Below, piece by piece: positions 35,673-44,561 of a stretch of DNA of 64,000 nt. The notes under the pieces were generated by a model, which saw only the letters and a list, made by a program, of their open reading frames with translations, did not search any database and was not told the origin of the DNA. The translations under genes were made by a program, and so were the position numbers. Source of the DNA: JASGDN01 sp049840815 (GTDB lineage: Bacteria; Chloroflexota; Chloroflexia; Thermomicrobiales; UBA6265); contig JASGJI010000017.1 of the NCBI GenBank assembly GCA_049840815.1, positions 372,001 to 436,000 on the forward strand, in the 5' to 3' direction. Each line of letters opens with the position of its first letter. Position 1 is the stretch's first letter.

Positions 35673-36518
35673 ATGCCAACTGGTATCGACCACATCGTCA
35701 TCGCCGTCACTTCGCTGGAGGATGCCGTCGCCGACTATCGGCGGGCGGGATTCACCGTCACGCTTGGTGGAGAGCACACCGGCGGTCGAACCCGCAATGC
35801 CCTGGTGCCGTTTGTCGACGGAGCGTATTTCGAGATCATCGCCTTTCGTGATCCCGAACAGGCGACCGGCCATGCGTGGGCGACCCGGTTGCTGAAGGGC
35901 GAGGGCTTGATCGATTACGCGCTGCGTGCCGACGACCTCAAGAACGAAGTGACCGTCCTGCGTTCGCTTGGCCTCAACGCCTCTGGCCCGAACGACGGCG
36001 GCCGCACGCGACCCGACGGCCAGCGCGTCGAGTGGCAGACCACTCGTTTCCTCGGCGTGTCGTCTGCGTTGCCGTTCTATTGCGTCGATCAGACGGAGCG
36101 GAGCCTCCGGGTCCCTGATGGCGAGGCGTCGATTCACCAGAACGGCGTGCGTGGTGTGCAGGGTGTCACGGTGGTGGTAAATGACCTGGCCTCCGCTGCC
36201 CCCCAGTTCGCGGCGCTCACTGGTGATGAAGGCGTCGCGCTCGCGGGTGTGGCGGAGCCGATCGTGGCGGGAAGCGTGTTCCGGATTGGCGAGTCCCGTG
36301 CCGCGATCCGGGTGATCCAGCCGGACGGCTCCGCGTCGGACCTGCGCGACCATCTCGAACGGCGTGGCGACAGTATCTTCAGCGTTGACCTCATCGCGCC
36401 GGTTGGCGGTGACGAGGCGATCCCGCTGGGACTTTCGCATGGCGCGCGCTTGCTGCTGCCCAACGCTCATGCGTCAGAGGATATCGAGGCCGACATCGAG
36501 GCTGCGGTCATCTCCTGA
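35673..36518 (+). CDS. VOC family (glyoxalase_3-like) protein
   Basis: 281 residues. The N-terminus GIDHIVIAVTSLEDAVADYR is the classic vicinal-oxygen-chelate start, and a second half-module begins near residue 165 (VQGVTVVVNDLASAAPQF). His6 and the Glu in YFEIIAFRD are candidate metal ligands. The Glyoxalase_3 subgroup includes enzymes and binding proteins of unknown substrate. It lies behind a SAM-I riboswitch and is followed by an OsmC gene after 52 bases, implying a role in methionine or sulfur metabolism or in detoxifying a related compound; that is inference. Confidence 0.87.
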   Translation: MPTGIDHIVIAVTSLEDAVADYRRAGFTVTLGGEHTGGRTRNALVPFVDGAYFEIIAFRDPEQATGHAWATRLLKGEGLIDYALRADDLKNEVTVLRSLGLNASGPNDGGRTRPDGQRVEWQTTRFLGVSSALPFYCVDQTERSLRVPDGEASIHQNGVRGVQGVTVVVNDLASAAPQFAALTGDEGVALAGVAEPIVAGSVFRIGESRAAIRVIQPDGSASDLRDHLERRGDSIFSVDLIAPVGGDEAIPLGLSHGARLLLPNAHASEDIEADIEAAVIS

Positions 36519-36570
36519 TGCTGTTCGTTCGGCTCGCTGTTGCCATATTCCCAGAAGGATCGAATCTCCC

Positions 36571-37158
36571 ATGAGCACGTTCCGTGAGTTCCTGCACCAG
36601 AAGCGCGATGCCTTGCTCGAACGTCGCGCGGTCGCGGCGGCCAATCCGGAAGGTCAGACGCCGCGTCACCTGAATGCGACCGTGAAGGCCGAGGGGCGTT
36701 CCGGCGTTCGCCGCATCCGCATCCGGGATCATCAGATCCTGAGCGATAGCGGGCCGGAGTTGGCTGGCTATGACTTCGGGCCGGGATCGCCGGAAATCCA
36801 GGTAGGGGTGCTCGGATCCTGCCTGACGCACATCTTCGAGATTCAGGCTGCCGAGCGTGAGATCTGGCTCGACGCGCTGGAGGTCGAGGTGCATGCGGTG
36901 CAGGACTTCCGCTCCGGCCTGCCCGGCTTCGAAGGCGTGCCTCGCTGGCCGCATCAATTTACCTATACGGTGACGATTGAATCGGATGAACCAGAGGAGC
37001 GCATCCGGGAGTTGCACCAGGCGGTGGAGGAGGTCTGCCCGATCCTGAATCTGCTGGCGAACCCGCAGACGATCACGGGATCGGTGACGCTCAACGGTCG
37101 CGAGGGGGTGTCCACGTTGACCAAGGGACCAGTGGAGGTCTCCATCGCGGCGGATTGA
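36571..37158 (+). CDS. OsmC family protein
   Basis: 195 residues from ATG 36571. Members of the OsmC/Ohr fold reduce organic hydroperoxides through two cysteines or act on other small molecules. Here one Cys is at the expected first position in EIQVGVLGSCLTHIFEIQA, and the second occurs in VEEVCPILNLL, so the peroxidatic pair is conserved. It sits behind the VOC gene under the SAM-I riboswitch. A role in redox or sulfur chemistry is plausible. Confidence 0.88.
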   Translation: MSTFREFLHQKRDALLERRAVAAANPEGQTPRHLNATVKAEGRSGVRRIRIRDHQILSDSGPELAGYDFGPGSPEIQVGVLGSCLTHIFEIQAAEREIWLDALEVEVHAVQDFRSGLPGFEGVPRWPHQFTYTVTIESDEPEERIRELHQAVEEVCPILNLLANPQTITGSVTLNGREGVSTLTKGPVEVSIAAD

Positions 37159-37279
37159 CGCCATGCTGGCCACTAAATGGTCAGCATGGACGATTCCCAT
37201 CTGAACCTGATGTGCGAGGATTGTGCATGGAGGCGAACAGCGGCTCGCCGGTCGGCATCGTGATGAGGTCACCACTCCC

Positions 37280-37951
37280 ATGCAGGACGTCATTGGCAAT
37301 CTCATTCCCCTTGCGATGGCGATTGCCCTGGGGCCGATTCCCATCATCGCCATTGCCCTGATGCTGCAGACACCCGCACCGGGGCGTACCAGTGCCGGAT
37401 TCGCGGTGGGCTGGGTCGTGGGGATGGCGATCCTCGCCGTCGTCCTGACTGCCGTCGCATCCGTGGTGCCTGAGGGGGATAGCGATCATCCCCGCCACTG
37501 GATCGGCGTCCTCCAACTCGTGTTGGGCGTGTTGCTGATCCTGCTTGCGGCGAAGAAGATCGCCACCCGACCGACCGGTGACGCGGAGGCGGAGATGCCG
37601 GCCATGCTCGGCAGGCTTGCGGAGACGACGCCTGGTCGATCCGTGCTGGTCGGATTCGTCGCGGCGGCGGTGAACCCGAAGCACGTGGCCTTCGTGCTGC
37701 CGGTGGGCACGCTCGTGGTCGACTATGGCCTGTCGCGCGGGGAGGTGGGAATCGCGCTTGGCATCTTCACGCTGCTTGCCTCGGCAAGCGTGCTCGCGCC
37801 CACAGTTGCCTGGCGGGTCGCGCCGGATCGGGTGGGGCAGATCGTCGATACGGCATTCACGTGGATGGTCCGGAACATGAATGTGGTATCGGCGGGAGTG
37901 CTGCTGCTGATCGGCGCGAACGTGATCGGCAAGGGGATCGCGAACTTCTGA
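37280..37951 (+). CDS. GAP family membrane protein (LysE-like)
   Basis: 223 residues, six membrane helices with a central hydrophilic stretch (residues about 85-115). The start IPLAMAIALGPIPIIAIALML and the NPKHVAFVL motif match the GAP/SfLAP family linked to glycopeptidolipid export in mycobacteria and related to LysE exporters. I took ATG 37280 because the helix begins right after; 37223 would add a hydrophilic tail. It is transcribed alone, with a strong terminator behind it. Confidence 0.85.
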   Translation: MQDVIGNLIPLAMAIALGPIPIIAIALMLQTPAPGRTSAGFAVGWVVGMAILAVVLTAVASVVPEGDSDHPRHWIGVLQLVLGVLLILLAAKKIATRPTGDAEAEMPAMLGRLAETTPGRSVLVGFVAAAVNPKHVAFVLPVGTLVVDYGLSRGEVGIALGIFTLLASASVLAPTVAWRVAPDRVGQIVDTAFTWMVRNMNVVSAGVLLLIGANVIGKGIANF

Positions 37952-37955
37952 CCTG

Positions 37956-38010
37956 CATGGCGTGAACGGCAACCGCCCCTCGCAAAGGGGCGGTTGCCGT
38001 TCACGCCATG
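37956..38010. terminator. Bidirectional terminator with 25-bp arms
   Basis: Perfect inverted repeat of 25 bases (37956-37980 with 37986-38010) and a 5-base loop, between the convergent GAP-family gene and the pyrophosphokinase gene. Confidence 0.88.
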
Positions 38011-38038
38011 TGTCGAATGCCTGGATTCGGAGGCGTCC

Positions 38039-38995
38039 TCAGTAGGAGTGCGTGAAGAGGCTGCTGACCGATTCACCGATGTGGATGCGGCGGATCGTCT
38101 CTGCCATCAGCGGTGCAATGGAGAGGATCGTCATGTTCGGCAGCCGCTTTTCCGGCGGAATGGGCACCGTGTTCGTCGTCACGATCTCGTCGATGCCGGC
38201 GTCGGCACCCAGTCGCTCGATGGCCTTCCCCGTGAAGAGGCCGTGCGTGCAGGCCACGGAGACCCGTTCCACGCCCCGTTCGCGCAGTGCATCCAGCAGC
38301 TGCATGATCGAGCCGCCTGTCGCGATCTCGTCGTCCAGCACGATCGCGTGCTTGCCTTCGACGCTGCCGACGATCGTGTCGATTACGACCTTGTCGTCGG
38401 CCAGTCGCCGCTTGCTGCCCGCCGCCACCGGGATGCCTAGCGACCGCGCGAACGTCGTCGCCGCTTTCGCGTTACCGAGATCCGGCGAGACGACGATCGA
38501 GTTGGAAAGGTCCGTTGCCGCGAAGTGATCGGCCAGCACGCCAAGCGCGTTCAGGTGGTCGACCGGAACGCTGAAGAAACCGTGGACCTGCGGCGCGTGC
38601 AGGGCCATCGTCAACACTCGGTCGGCGCCGCTCGTCACCAGCAGGTCGGCGACGAGGCGAGCGCCGATGGAGATGCGTGGCTGGTCCTTCTTGTCGGAAC
38701 GGGCGTAGGCGTAGTGCGGGATCACCGCCGTGATCCGCGCCGCCGATGCGCCTCGTGCCGCGTCGAGCATCAGCAGCAGCTCCATCAGGTTCTCCTGCAC
38801 GGGGGGAACCAGTGGCTGCACGATGAAGATGTCCTTCTCCCGGCAGTTGTCCTGCAACTGGATCTGAAGGCAATCGTTGCTGAAGCGGTCGATCTTGGTC
38901 GGGGCGAGCGAGGTGCCGAGATGACCGCAGATCTCGTGGGCGAGATCGAGGTGGGCACTGCCGCTGAAGATGCCGATGTCGTTGGAGGGAGACAT
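38039..38995 (-). CDS. prs: Ribose-phosphate pyrophosphokinase
   Basis: 318 residues, the usual size. It makes PRPP from ribose 5-phosphate and ATP for nucleotide, His and Trp synthesis. Characteristic pieces are GIFSGSAHLDLAHEI at the start, PHYAYARSDKKDQPRISIGARL, LHAPQVHGFF with the catalytic His, VSPDLGNAKAA and the PRPP loop IVLDDEIATGGSI. ATG 38995 fits the family start; the frame extension to 39187 overlaps the hydrolase gene. It lies 136 bases behind the hydrolase gene on the same strand. Confidence 0.95.
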   Translation of the reverse strand: MSPSNDIGIFSGSAHLDLAHEICGHLGTSLAPTKIDRFSNDCLQIQLQDNCREKDIFIVQPLVPPVQENLMELLLMLDAARGASAARITAVIPHYAYARSDKKDQPRISIGARLVADLLVTSGADRVLTMALHAPQVHGFFSVPVDHLNALGVLADHFAATDLSNSIVVSPDLGNAKAATTFARSLGIPVAAGSKRRLADDKVVIDTIVGSVEGKHAIVLDDEIATGGSIMQLLDALRERGVERVSVACTHGLFTGKAIERLGADAGIDEIVTTNTVPIPPEKRLPNMTILSIAPLMAETIRRIHIGESVSSLFTHSY

Positions 38996-39131
38996 GAGGG
39001 GGAGGTCACTCCAGAACGGGGCGCAGGGGGCGCGAAGTCGCGCAGGGCACAAGGCGACGTTGCCGAAAGGATCGTAGCCGCTCTGCCCGCTTCGGGCAAT
39101 CATCCATCGGGCGTGGACGCCGATATCTGAC

Positions 39132-40082
39132 TCATCTGAGCGCGTCGGCCATCCATGTCCCGAGGTCGGCAAGGTAGCCATCGGCATACGTGCCCGGCCC
39201 CTTCGTCTCGATCCGATGCCCGGCGTGAGGATAGATCCGGATTGTCAGCGGCGGCGCATCCGGCCGGTCGAACGCCTGGCGGAAGAGTGCCGCGCTCTGC
39301 TCCGGCGGCGTCAGCGGATCGTCGCTGCCATAGACGGCGAGCGTTGCGCATCGGATCAACGGGATCACGTCCATCGGATCGAGCACCGGGTTCGCGTTCA
39401 GGCAGAAGAAGTGCCAGATTGCCGGTGTCAGGCCCCCGAAGTAGTCGAGTGGGCCGTCCTTCGCATGCAGGTCCGGCAGCATTCGTTCGAGCTGGCTGAA
39501 GGAGAGTCCGGCGATGGCTGCTCCGTGCAGGCGTTCCGTCGCCGCGAGCGCTCGCCGGATCTCCGCGTCGGACCGTCCCGCGTCGCGCATCGTGTGCTCC
39601 ACCCCGAAGAGATCCTGGGCGTGGACATCGACAGCCGGACCGGAGTTGACGACCAGCGCCCGTAGTTCCGGATCGCGCGCCGCGACGATTGGGCCGATCC
39701 AGCCACCCTGGCTGTGTCCCCACAGGCCAGTCCTCGCGGCGTCGATATGCGAGTGGGCGCGGAGCCAGGCCAGCCCGGCGATGGCCTCCGTTGCGCGATG
39801 GGAGAACGTCTGCGTCGTCCAGTGGCCGCTCGATCCTCCACAGCCCGGCTTGTCCCACGAGAGCACGGCGATTCCGTTCGTGAGGAAGGCGTCCCGGATC
39901 GGTACGAACCAGCCGGAGGCGTCCCGGTCGGAGTCTCCGGAACCCGCGATCATCACGAGCGCGGGCCATCCGGATGGGGGAACATCGCTGGCCGGCAGGT
40001 GCAGCGTCCCGGCGAGGGTGTGCTTTCCATCGGTGAAGGTCATCGCTTCCGTGATGGAGGTGGGTGCCAGGTCTTCGGTCAT
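39132..40082 (-). CDS. Alpha/beta hydrolase
   Basis: 316 residues. The nucleophile elbow is GHSQGG in TGLWGHSQGGWIGP, the acid is in YGSDDPLTPP and the catalytic His in HAGHRIE. An oxyanion segment MIAGSGDSDRD follows the first strand. Such proteins are often annotated as dienelactone-hydrolase-like or acyl-CoA thioester hydrolases; the substrate is open. AAGGAAGG lies before ATG 40082. Confidence 0.9.
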   Translation of the reverse strand: MTEDLAPTSITEAMTFTDGKHTLAGTLHLPASDVPPSGWPALVMIAGSGDSDRDASGWFVPIRDAFLTNGIAVLSWDKPGCGGSSGHWTTQTFSHRATEAIAGLAWLRAHSHIDAARTGLWGHSQGGWIGPIVAARDPELRALVVNSGPAVDVHAQDLFGVEHTMRDAGRSDAEIRRALAATERLHGAAIAGLSFSQLERMLPDLHAKDGPLDYFGGLTPAIWHFFCLNANPVLDPMDVIPLIRCATLAVYGSDDPLTPPEQSAALFRQAFDRPDAPPLTIRIYPHAGHRIETKGPGTYADGYLADLGTWMADALR

Positions 40083-40259
40083 GGTGCCTTCCTTCGGTGA
40101 TCGGGCGGTCGGTTGCGTTCCCACCGCCGCAGAAAGGATGCCGGGATGCTCAAGGACCGTGTCAAAAAGCCGATTAAATTGGTAGGATATTGGCAGCCGG
40201 GGACGACCTGGCCCGGCGTGATAGTGCGCCGTTCGATGAGTCATGATGGAGTATGGGTG

Positions 40260-41300
40260 ATGCGGGGATCGGACGTGGTCGACCGGACGACGCCGGAGCA
40301 GGGGACGGCCAAGGAGTGGCGGCCGCTGGGGAACGCGCTGACGCGTCGCAGGGCAATCGCCTATGGTGCGGCGGCTGCGTTGCTGGCCTCCGTCCCTGGC
40401 GGTGTACGCGGAGCGGATGCGACACCCTCGGCATCGCCCGTGGGGGCGTATCCTCGCACGATCATTCACGAGATGGGGGAGACGGTCATCCCCGCGCAGC
40501 CGGTGCGGATCGTGGCGGCGAGCGACTTCATGGACCTCGACTACCTGCTGACGCTGGGCGTCGAGCCGGTGCTCTATGGCTTCACGAATGCCTGGGACAG
40601 CGGTTCGATGCCATGGCAGGCAACGGCGGACCTCCCGTCCTTCGACGCCGCGTCCGAGCTCGATCTGGAGGCGATCGCGGCGGCGAAGCCGGACCTGATC
40701 GTGGCGACGCCGATGATTCAGGATGCCTATCCCGTCCTTTCCGACATTGCGCCGACCGTGGTCTTCGGATGGGATACGGATTGGCGAGTCGGCATCCAGC
40801 TGATGGCGACGGCGTTGGGGCTTGAATCCGTCGCCGAGCAGCAGATCGCTGCGGCGGATGAGGTGATCGGTGCTGCGCGAGAGCAGTTGGCGCCGGTGGC
40901 CGGGAAGTCGATGATGGTCGCTTTCGAGTATGGCGAGACGTTCTACATCTGGGGGTCCGAGACTGCCGGGTCGAAGCTCTTCGTGGAGCTCGGCCTGAAC
41001 TTCGTCGGTGGGTCCGAACCGTCGCTGCTGGCGGCGTCGCTGGAGCAGGTCAATCTGGTGGCGGATGCAGAGATCCTGCTCTCGGTGGCGTCGGATCCGG
41101 AAGGGATCGCCGTGCAGGAGGCGAGCCCGCTCTTCCAGAACCTGCCTGCCGTGCAGAACGGGGGCTACGATGTTCTGACCGTTATCCAGGCGCGGGCGCT
41201 CGGCGATGGCCTGAGTCCGTTGAGCCTGCCATGGGTGATACCGCAGTTCGTGGAATTGATGCTCCGGCTCGGTGACGGTGGCGGCAGGACGCTGTCCTGA
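40260..41300 (+). CDS. Tat-exported iron/siderophore-type binding protein
   Basis: 346 residues from ATG 40260, with GGAG about nine bases upstream; ATG 40236 is an alternative. The N-terminus has LTRRRAIAYGAAAALLASVPGG, a Tat-like signal with consecutive arginines. The mature part is a two-lobed FecB/BtuF-type cluster A-2 binding protein: GETVIPAQPVRIVAAS, then VEPVLYGFTN, and KPDLIVATPM. These bind ferric siderophores, heme or cobalamin outside the membrane. No permease or ATPase gene is next to it, so it relies on components elsewhere. Confidence 0.86.
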   Translation: MRGSDVVDRTTPEQGTAKEWRPLGNALTRRRAIAYGAAAALLASVPGGVRGADATPSASPVGAYPRTIIHEMGETVIPAQPVRIVAASDFMDLDYLLTLGVEPVLYGFTNAWDSGSMPWQATADLPSFDAASELDLEAIAAAKPDLIVATPMIQDAYPVLSDIAPTVVFGWDTDWRVGIQLMATALGLESVAEQQIAAADEVIGAAREQLAPVAGKSMMVAFEYGETFYIWGSETAGSKLFVELGLNFVGGSEPSLLAASLEQVNLVADAEILLSVASDPEGIAVQEASPLFQNLPAVQNGGYDVLTVIQARALGDGLSPLSLPWVIPQFVELMLRLGDGGGRTLS

Positions 41301-41328
41301 CGCTGTCCCGATGACCGGGAACGCAGGC

Positions 41329-41356
41329 GGGGCGCGATGCACATGCATCGCGCCCC
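41329..41356. terminator. Bidirectional terminator hairpin
   Basis: GGGGCGCGATGC and its exact complement (12 bp) flank ACAT, between two convergent genes. Confidence 0.75.
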
Positions 41357-41381
41357 CTCTCGCATCGTCCCCGATACGGGA

Positions 41382-44051
41382 TCAGACCGTCTCGCGCGTT
41401 GTCGGGACGAGTGCGCCCACCGGGGCAATGGTCGGTTGCGGCACTTCGTCGGTCGTCGGGATGTTCGTGGTGCCCGCCGCCTCCGGCGATGTCGTGGTCG
41501 TGGCTGCGCTGCCGCAGCTCGCCCAGAGGCCGAGGCCCTGTGCCTTCGCGGCCGCCTCGCCGCCCATCAGCCAGCCACTGAACCGCGTGTTCGGCTCGGA
41601 GATGTTCGCCGCCGCCGCCCCTTCGCTCACGAGGAGAGCGGAGACCAGCTGGTAGCGGCCGTCCTGCGTGGGGGCCCAGACATCGCGGACCCAGTTGCCG
41701 CGTGGGTCGACATTCGTGGACTGACGCTCGATGCGGACCGTCTGCCCGTCGACCAGCGCGGCGTTCGCGGCGGTCGCTTCGCTGGCGAAGCAGTCCGGGT
41801 CCGTGGGGGCCTGGATGCCGAGGTAACGCACAGGCTGGCGCACACCATCGACATCAACCACGATCGTCTCGCCATTCACGACTTCGACGACCTTGGCCTC
41901 GATGTAGTCGGGCACGGCGCTTTCGGCGGAATCCTGTGTGAAGAGCGATCCCGGATTCTGGAGCGAGCTGCTCAGGTCCATCGTCTGGTCGCCGATTTGC
42001 AGCACGAGCGATTGCGCGTTCAGTGGGGCCAGGAAGGTGAGCGCGACATCGTGCGATTCACCCGGCGCCCACAGGATGGCGTCCGTCGCCCCATAGGCTG
42101 GCGTCAGGCCGAGCAGACTGTTCACCCACGCATTGCCCTCGTCCAGCTGGAGTTCCTGACCGTCGGCGTAGACGCGGAACTGCGACATGTCGAAGACTTG
42201 GTTCTGGGTGCTGGTGTTCTGGGCGCTCAGGCGCAGGACGAGCCAGTTGCCGTACCCGGTCGCGGCGTTGATCTCCGGCAACTCCGGCACCGATTCGCCA
42301 TAGGACGCGCCTTCGACGGCGAAGCGGAAGCCATCGGCGGCCACCTGCTGGTCGGGCGTGCTGTCCGGCGAGACGCTTGCCGGTTGCGGCTCCAGCGTCG
42401 GCGTCGGGGAAGGGCCAACCGTCGGCTCCATGGTCGGAGTTGCCGTCTGCGTCGGCTCGACGGTCGCCGTGGGGGATGGGGATGCCGCTTCGGTCGGGAT
42501 GACCGGCTCCGTGACCTCCTCGGTGGGAGCGATGGTTTCCGGCACTGCCTGCGTCGGCTCGACGGCCTCTGTCGGCTCCTGCGTCGGCTCTGTCGCTTCC
42601 GTTGGCTCCTGCGTCGGCTCTTCCGTCGGGATCTCCACCGCGACGGTCGGGGCAACGACTTCTTCCGTCACCGGGGCTTCGGTCGGCGCGGCAGGCTCCT
42701 CGGTGACCGGCGCTTCGGTCGCGAATGGGGCTTGCACCGAGGCGGTCGGGATCGGGCCAGAGGTGCCGCCGCGATCGTCCTTGATGTTGTCGCCGTTGCC
42801 GATTGTCGGCGTCAGCGTCGGGATCACGGCCGCAACGGTCTCCGTCGGGGCGATGGTTTCTGGCGCATCGAACTGGCCGACATCTGTCCCGTTCGGATCG
42901 TCGCCTTCGCCATGCCGGGCGATGCCGAGTTGCGTCTCGATGCCTGCTGGCAACGGGATATCGTGGCGTTCGATCTGGGTGCGCAGGTAGTCCCGACCGA
43001 GGAAGGTCGCGCCGCCCAGGAAGAGCACGATCACCGCCGCCCGCAACGTCCAGACCGCTGCCCGATGGCCGATTCCCGGCTTGGTCTGCATCGAGGAGAT
43101 CGGCGCTATCGCATCATCGCGTATGGTGCGGCCATCGCTGCCCGTGCCCTGCGCCTGTGCGGCCCGGCTGACGGACGATGGCACCGGCGTCGGGACCGGG
43201 GCGGGGTTGGCGTAGGTGCGAGCCGGCTTCTGGTCGAGGTTCTGCGCGGTCCACGCCGCGATCGATCCGCTCGTGCCATCGGCGGCCTGCGTGCGCGTGG
43301 AGATCGGTTGGCGGTCGGACCGGCCGCGCTGCCCGCTCGTGGTGGCCCAGTTCGGAGTCACGCGGGATGCGAGCGGCGCTTCGCCGGTATCCGGGGAGAG
43401 GATTGCGGCCTCGGGACCTGGGGTCGGGGGCGTGGCAGGAACCGGCGGTGCTGGTATGGGCTGGGCGTTGGTCGATGCCACTGAGGATCGCCAGGTCGGG
43501 ATCTCCAGCGGCAACGCGCTGCCCGCACGCTGTGGCGCGCGCGCCGTGGTGGTCGTGGGAGTGGCGGCGGATGGCGCGAAGCTCGCAGCGGGTGGCAGGG
43601 AGGGACGGGGAGCCTGGGTGACCGCAGGCGCGACCGGCTTGCCGGTCATGATGCTCACGAGTGACGCCGCAGCCCCTCGCCCGTCGCGCGCGCGCAGGGT
43701 GATGCGTTCGGCAGCCGCACCATCGCCCCCGGCCTCTACCTCGGCGCCTTCCGGCGTGATGAAGACACGGATACCGTTCTCCGCAAGCAGCTTCGCCTGG
43801 GGGCGAAGCCATGTGCGCGGGAACTCGATCACGATCTGGCCACCGGAGACGAGCACCAGGCGCTTGCCGGTCAGGATGAGGCGGGCGGCGAGATCGTTCT
43901 CGTCGCCGACGATCTGGACTTGGCTTTCAACCTCGATGCCCTCTTGCTGGAGAGCCTTCCAGGCGGAACCGCGCGGGCGCCCGACTTCGGGCGGCACGAA
44001 ACCGGATGGGGCCGCCATGGGCGATGGATGCGAATCTTCGTTGCGAGCCAC
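41382..44051 (-). CDS. Membrane protein with PH-like, Thr/Pro-rich and nuclease-like domains
   Basis: 889 residues from GTG 44051, which has AGGAGG nine bases upstream. In order: a PH-like domain at about residues 20-110 (NDLAARLILTGKRLVLVSGGQIVIEFPRTW, here given in part), a disordered Pro/Ala-rich stretch, one membrane helix (AAVWTLRAAVIVLFLGGATF), and an outer stalk of Glu-Pro-Thr repeats such as TEEPTQEPTEATEPT. Next comes a DUF4352-like beta domain (NWLVLRLSAQNTSTQNQVF), and last a staphylococcal-nuclease-like fold. In the latter the usual GDT reads GET and the metal-binding Asp of GID reads Gln (LGIQAPTDPDCF), so catalysis is doubtful. The overall job is unknown. Confidence 0.82.
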   Translation of the reverse strand: MARNEDSHPSPMAAPSGFVPPEVGRPRGSAWKALQQEGIEVESQVQIVGDENDLAARLILTGKRLVLVSGGQIVIEFPRTWLRPQAKLLAENGIRVFITPEGAEVEAGGDGAAAERITLRARDGRGAAASLVSIMTGKPVAPAVTQAPRPSLPPAASFAPSAATPTTTTARAPQRAGSALPLEIPTWRSSVASTNAQPIPAPPVPATPPTPGPEAAILSPDTGEAPLASRVTPNWATTSGQRGRSDRQPISTRTQAADGTSGSIAAWTAQNLDQKPARTYANPAPVPTPVPSSVSRAAQAQGTGSDGRTIRDDAIAPISSMQTKPGIGHRAAVWTLRAAVIVLFLGGATFLGRDYLRTQIERHDIPLPAGIETQLGIARHGEGDDPNGTDVGQFDAPETIAPTETVAAVIPTLTPTIGNGDNIKDDRGGTSGPIPTASVQAPFATEAPVTEEPAAPTEAPVTEEVVAPTVAVEIPTEEPTQEPTEATEPTQEPTEAVEPTQAVPETIAPTEEVTEPVIPTEAASPSPTATVEPTQTATPTMEPTVGPSPTPTLEPQPASVSPDSTPDQQVAADGFRFAVEGASYGESVPELPEINAATGYGNWLVLRLSAQNTSTQNQVFDMSQFRVYADGQELQLDEGNAWVNSLLGLTPAYGATDAILWAPGESHDVALTFLAPLNAQSLVLQIGDQTMDLSSSLQNPGSLFTQDSAESAVPDYIEAKVVEVVNGETIVVDVDGVRQPVRYLGIQAPTDPDCFASEATAANAALVDGQTVRIERQSTNVDPRGNWVRDVWAPTQDGRYQLVSALLVSEGAAAANISEPNTRFSGWLMGGEAAAKAQGLGLWASCGSAATTTTSPEAAGTTNIPTTDEVPQPTIAPVGALVPTTRETV

Positions 44052-44325
44052 TGCGTGGACCCTCCTCGCTGGTGGTTGCGGTGGCACGCCACGAACGGCG
44101 GCCTGAGCACCTGGGCGGGACGAATCGGGCGCTTTCGAGCGCACCGATGCCTGAACGCCGGGAATGGAATCGGACCATTCTCCGGCGGAGCTGCGGGGAG
44201 CTCAGGTGCGGGAATGAATCGATACGTTGCCGTGATGCGACCGCCTGCTCGGATGCGGGCAGTCACATCGCGGACCCTCTCCGCCTGTCGTCTGGCATGA
44301 CGCCAGAATGACCAGCCAAAGCGGA

Positions 44326-44337
44326 AGGTGTACGTAC
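44326..44337. promoter_or_regulatory. Perfect 12-bp palindrome
   Basis: GTGTACGTACAC is fully self-complementary and lies some 275 bases upstream of the nuclease-like gene. It could be an operator of a dimeric regulator; no matching regulator is identified. Confidence 0.4.
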
Positions 44338-44428
44338 ACTGTAGCATATGCTTGCCCGAATGGAAATGTCCGGCAGTGGCGGGGTTTTTGTGCCATTTCG
44401 GCACAGTGGGGGCATCGGGCGTTCGTAG

Positions 44429-44461
44429 TTATCCACAGGTGTCGCGAAGATATCCACACCT
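44429..44461 (+). promoter_or_regulatory. Pair of DnaA-box-like sites
   Basis: TTATCCACA (44429-44437) is a perfect DnaA-box consensus; ATATCCACA (44450-44458) differs by one base and lies exactly 21 bases, about two helical turns, downstream. CAGGTGT and ACACCTG form an overlapping inverted pair. Two sites alone do not make an origin. Confidence 0.4.
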
Positions 44462-44561
44462 GCTGCTGGGGCACGGCGGATCGGCGACGCTGGCAATGAC
44501 GCGTCACCGGAGGGTCGATCACCGCAACGAGGACACGGGAACGATGGCGCCGACGGGGGAA

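Larger units (their letters stand above)
44052..44561. other. Intergenic region with several palindromes
   Basis: 510 bases without a credible gene, lying downstream of the PucR gene and upstream of the nuclease-like gene. It holds the perfect palindrome GTGTACGTACAC, a small hairpin GTGCCATTTCGGCAC near 44391, and two DnaA-box-like sites at 44429-44458. Confidence 0.5.

Noticed and set aside
40351..40362. AGGGCAATCGC shared with the 26232 element
   Set aside because: Eleven bases within a coding sequence with no inverted partner; a chance match.
44429..44461. Chromosomal replication origin
   Set aside because: Only two DnaA-like boxes, no AT-rich unwinding region and no dnaA or dnaN gene in the window.
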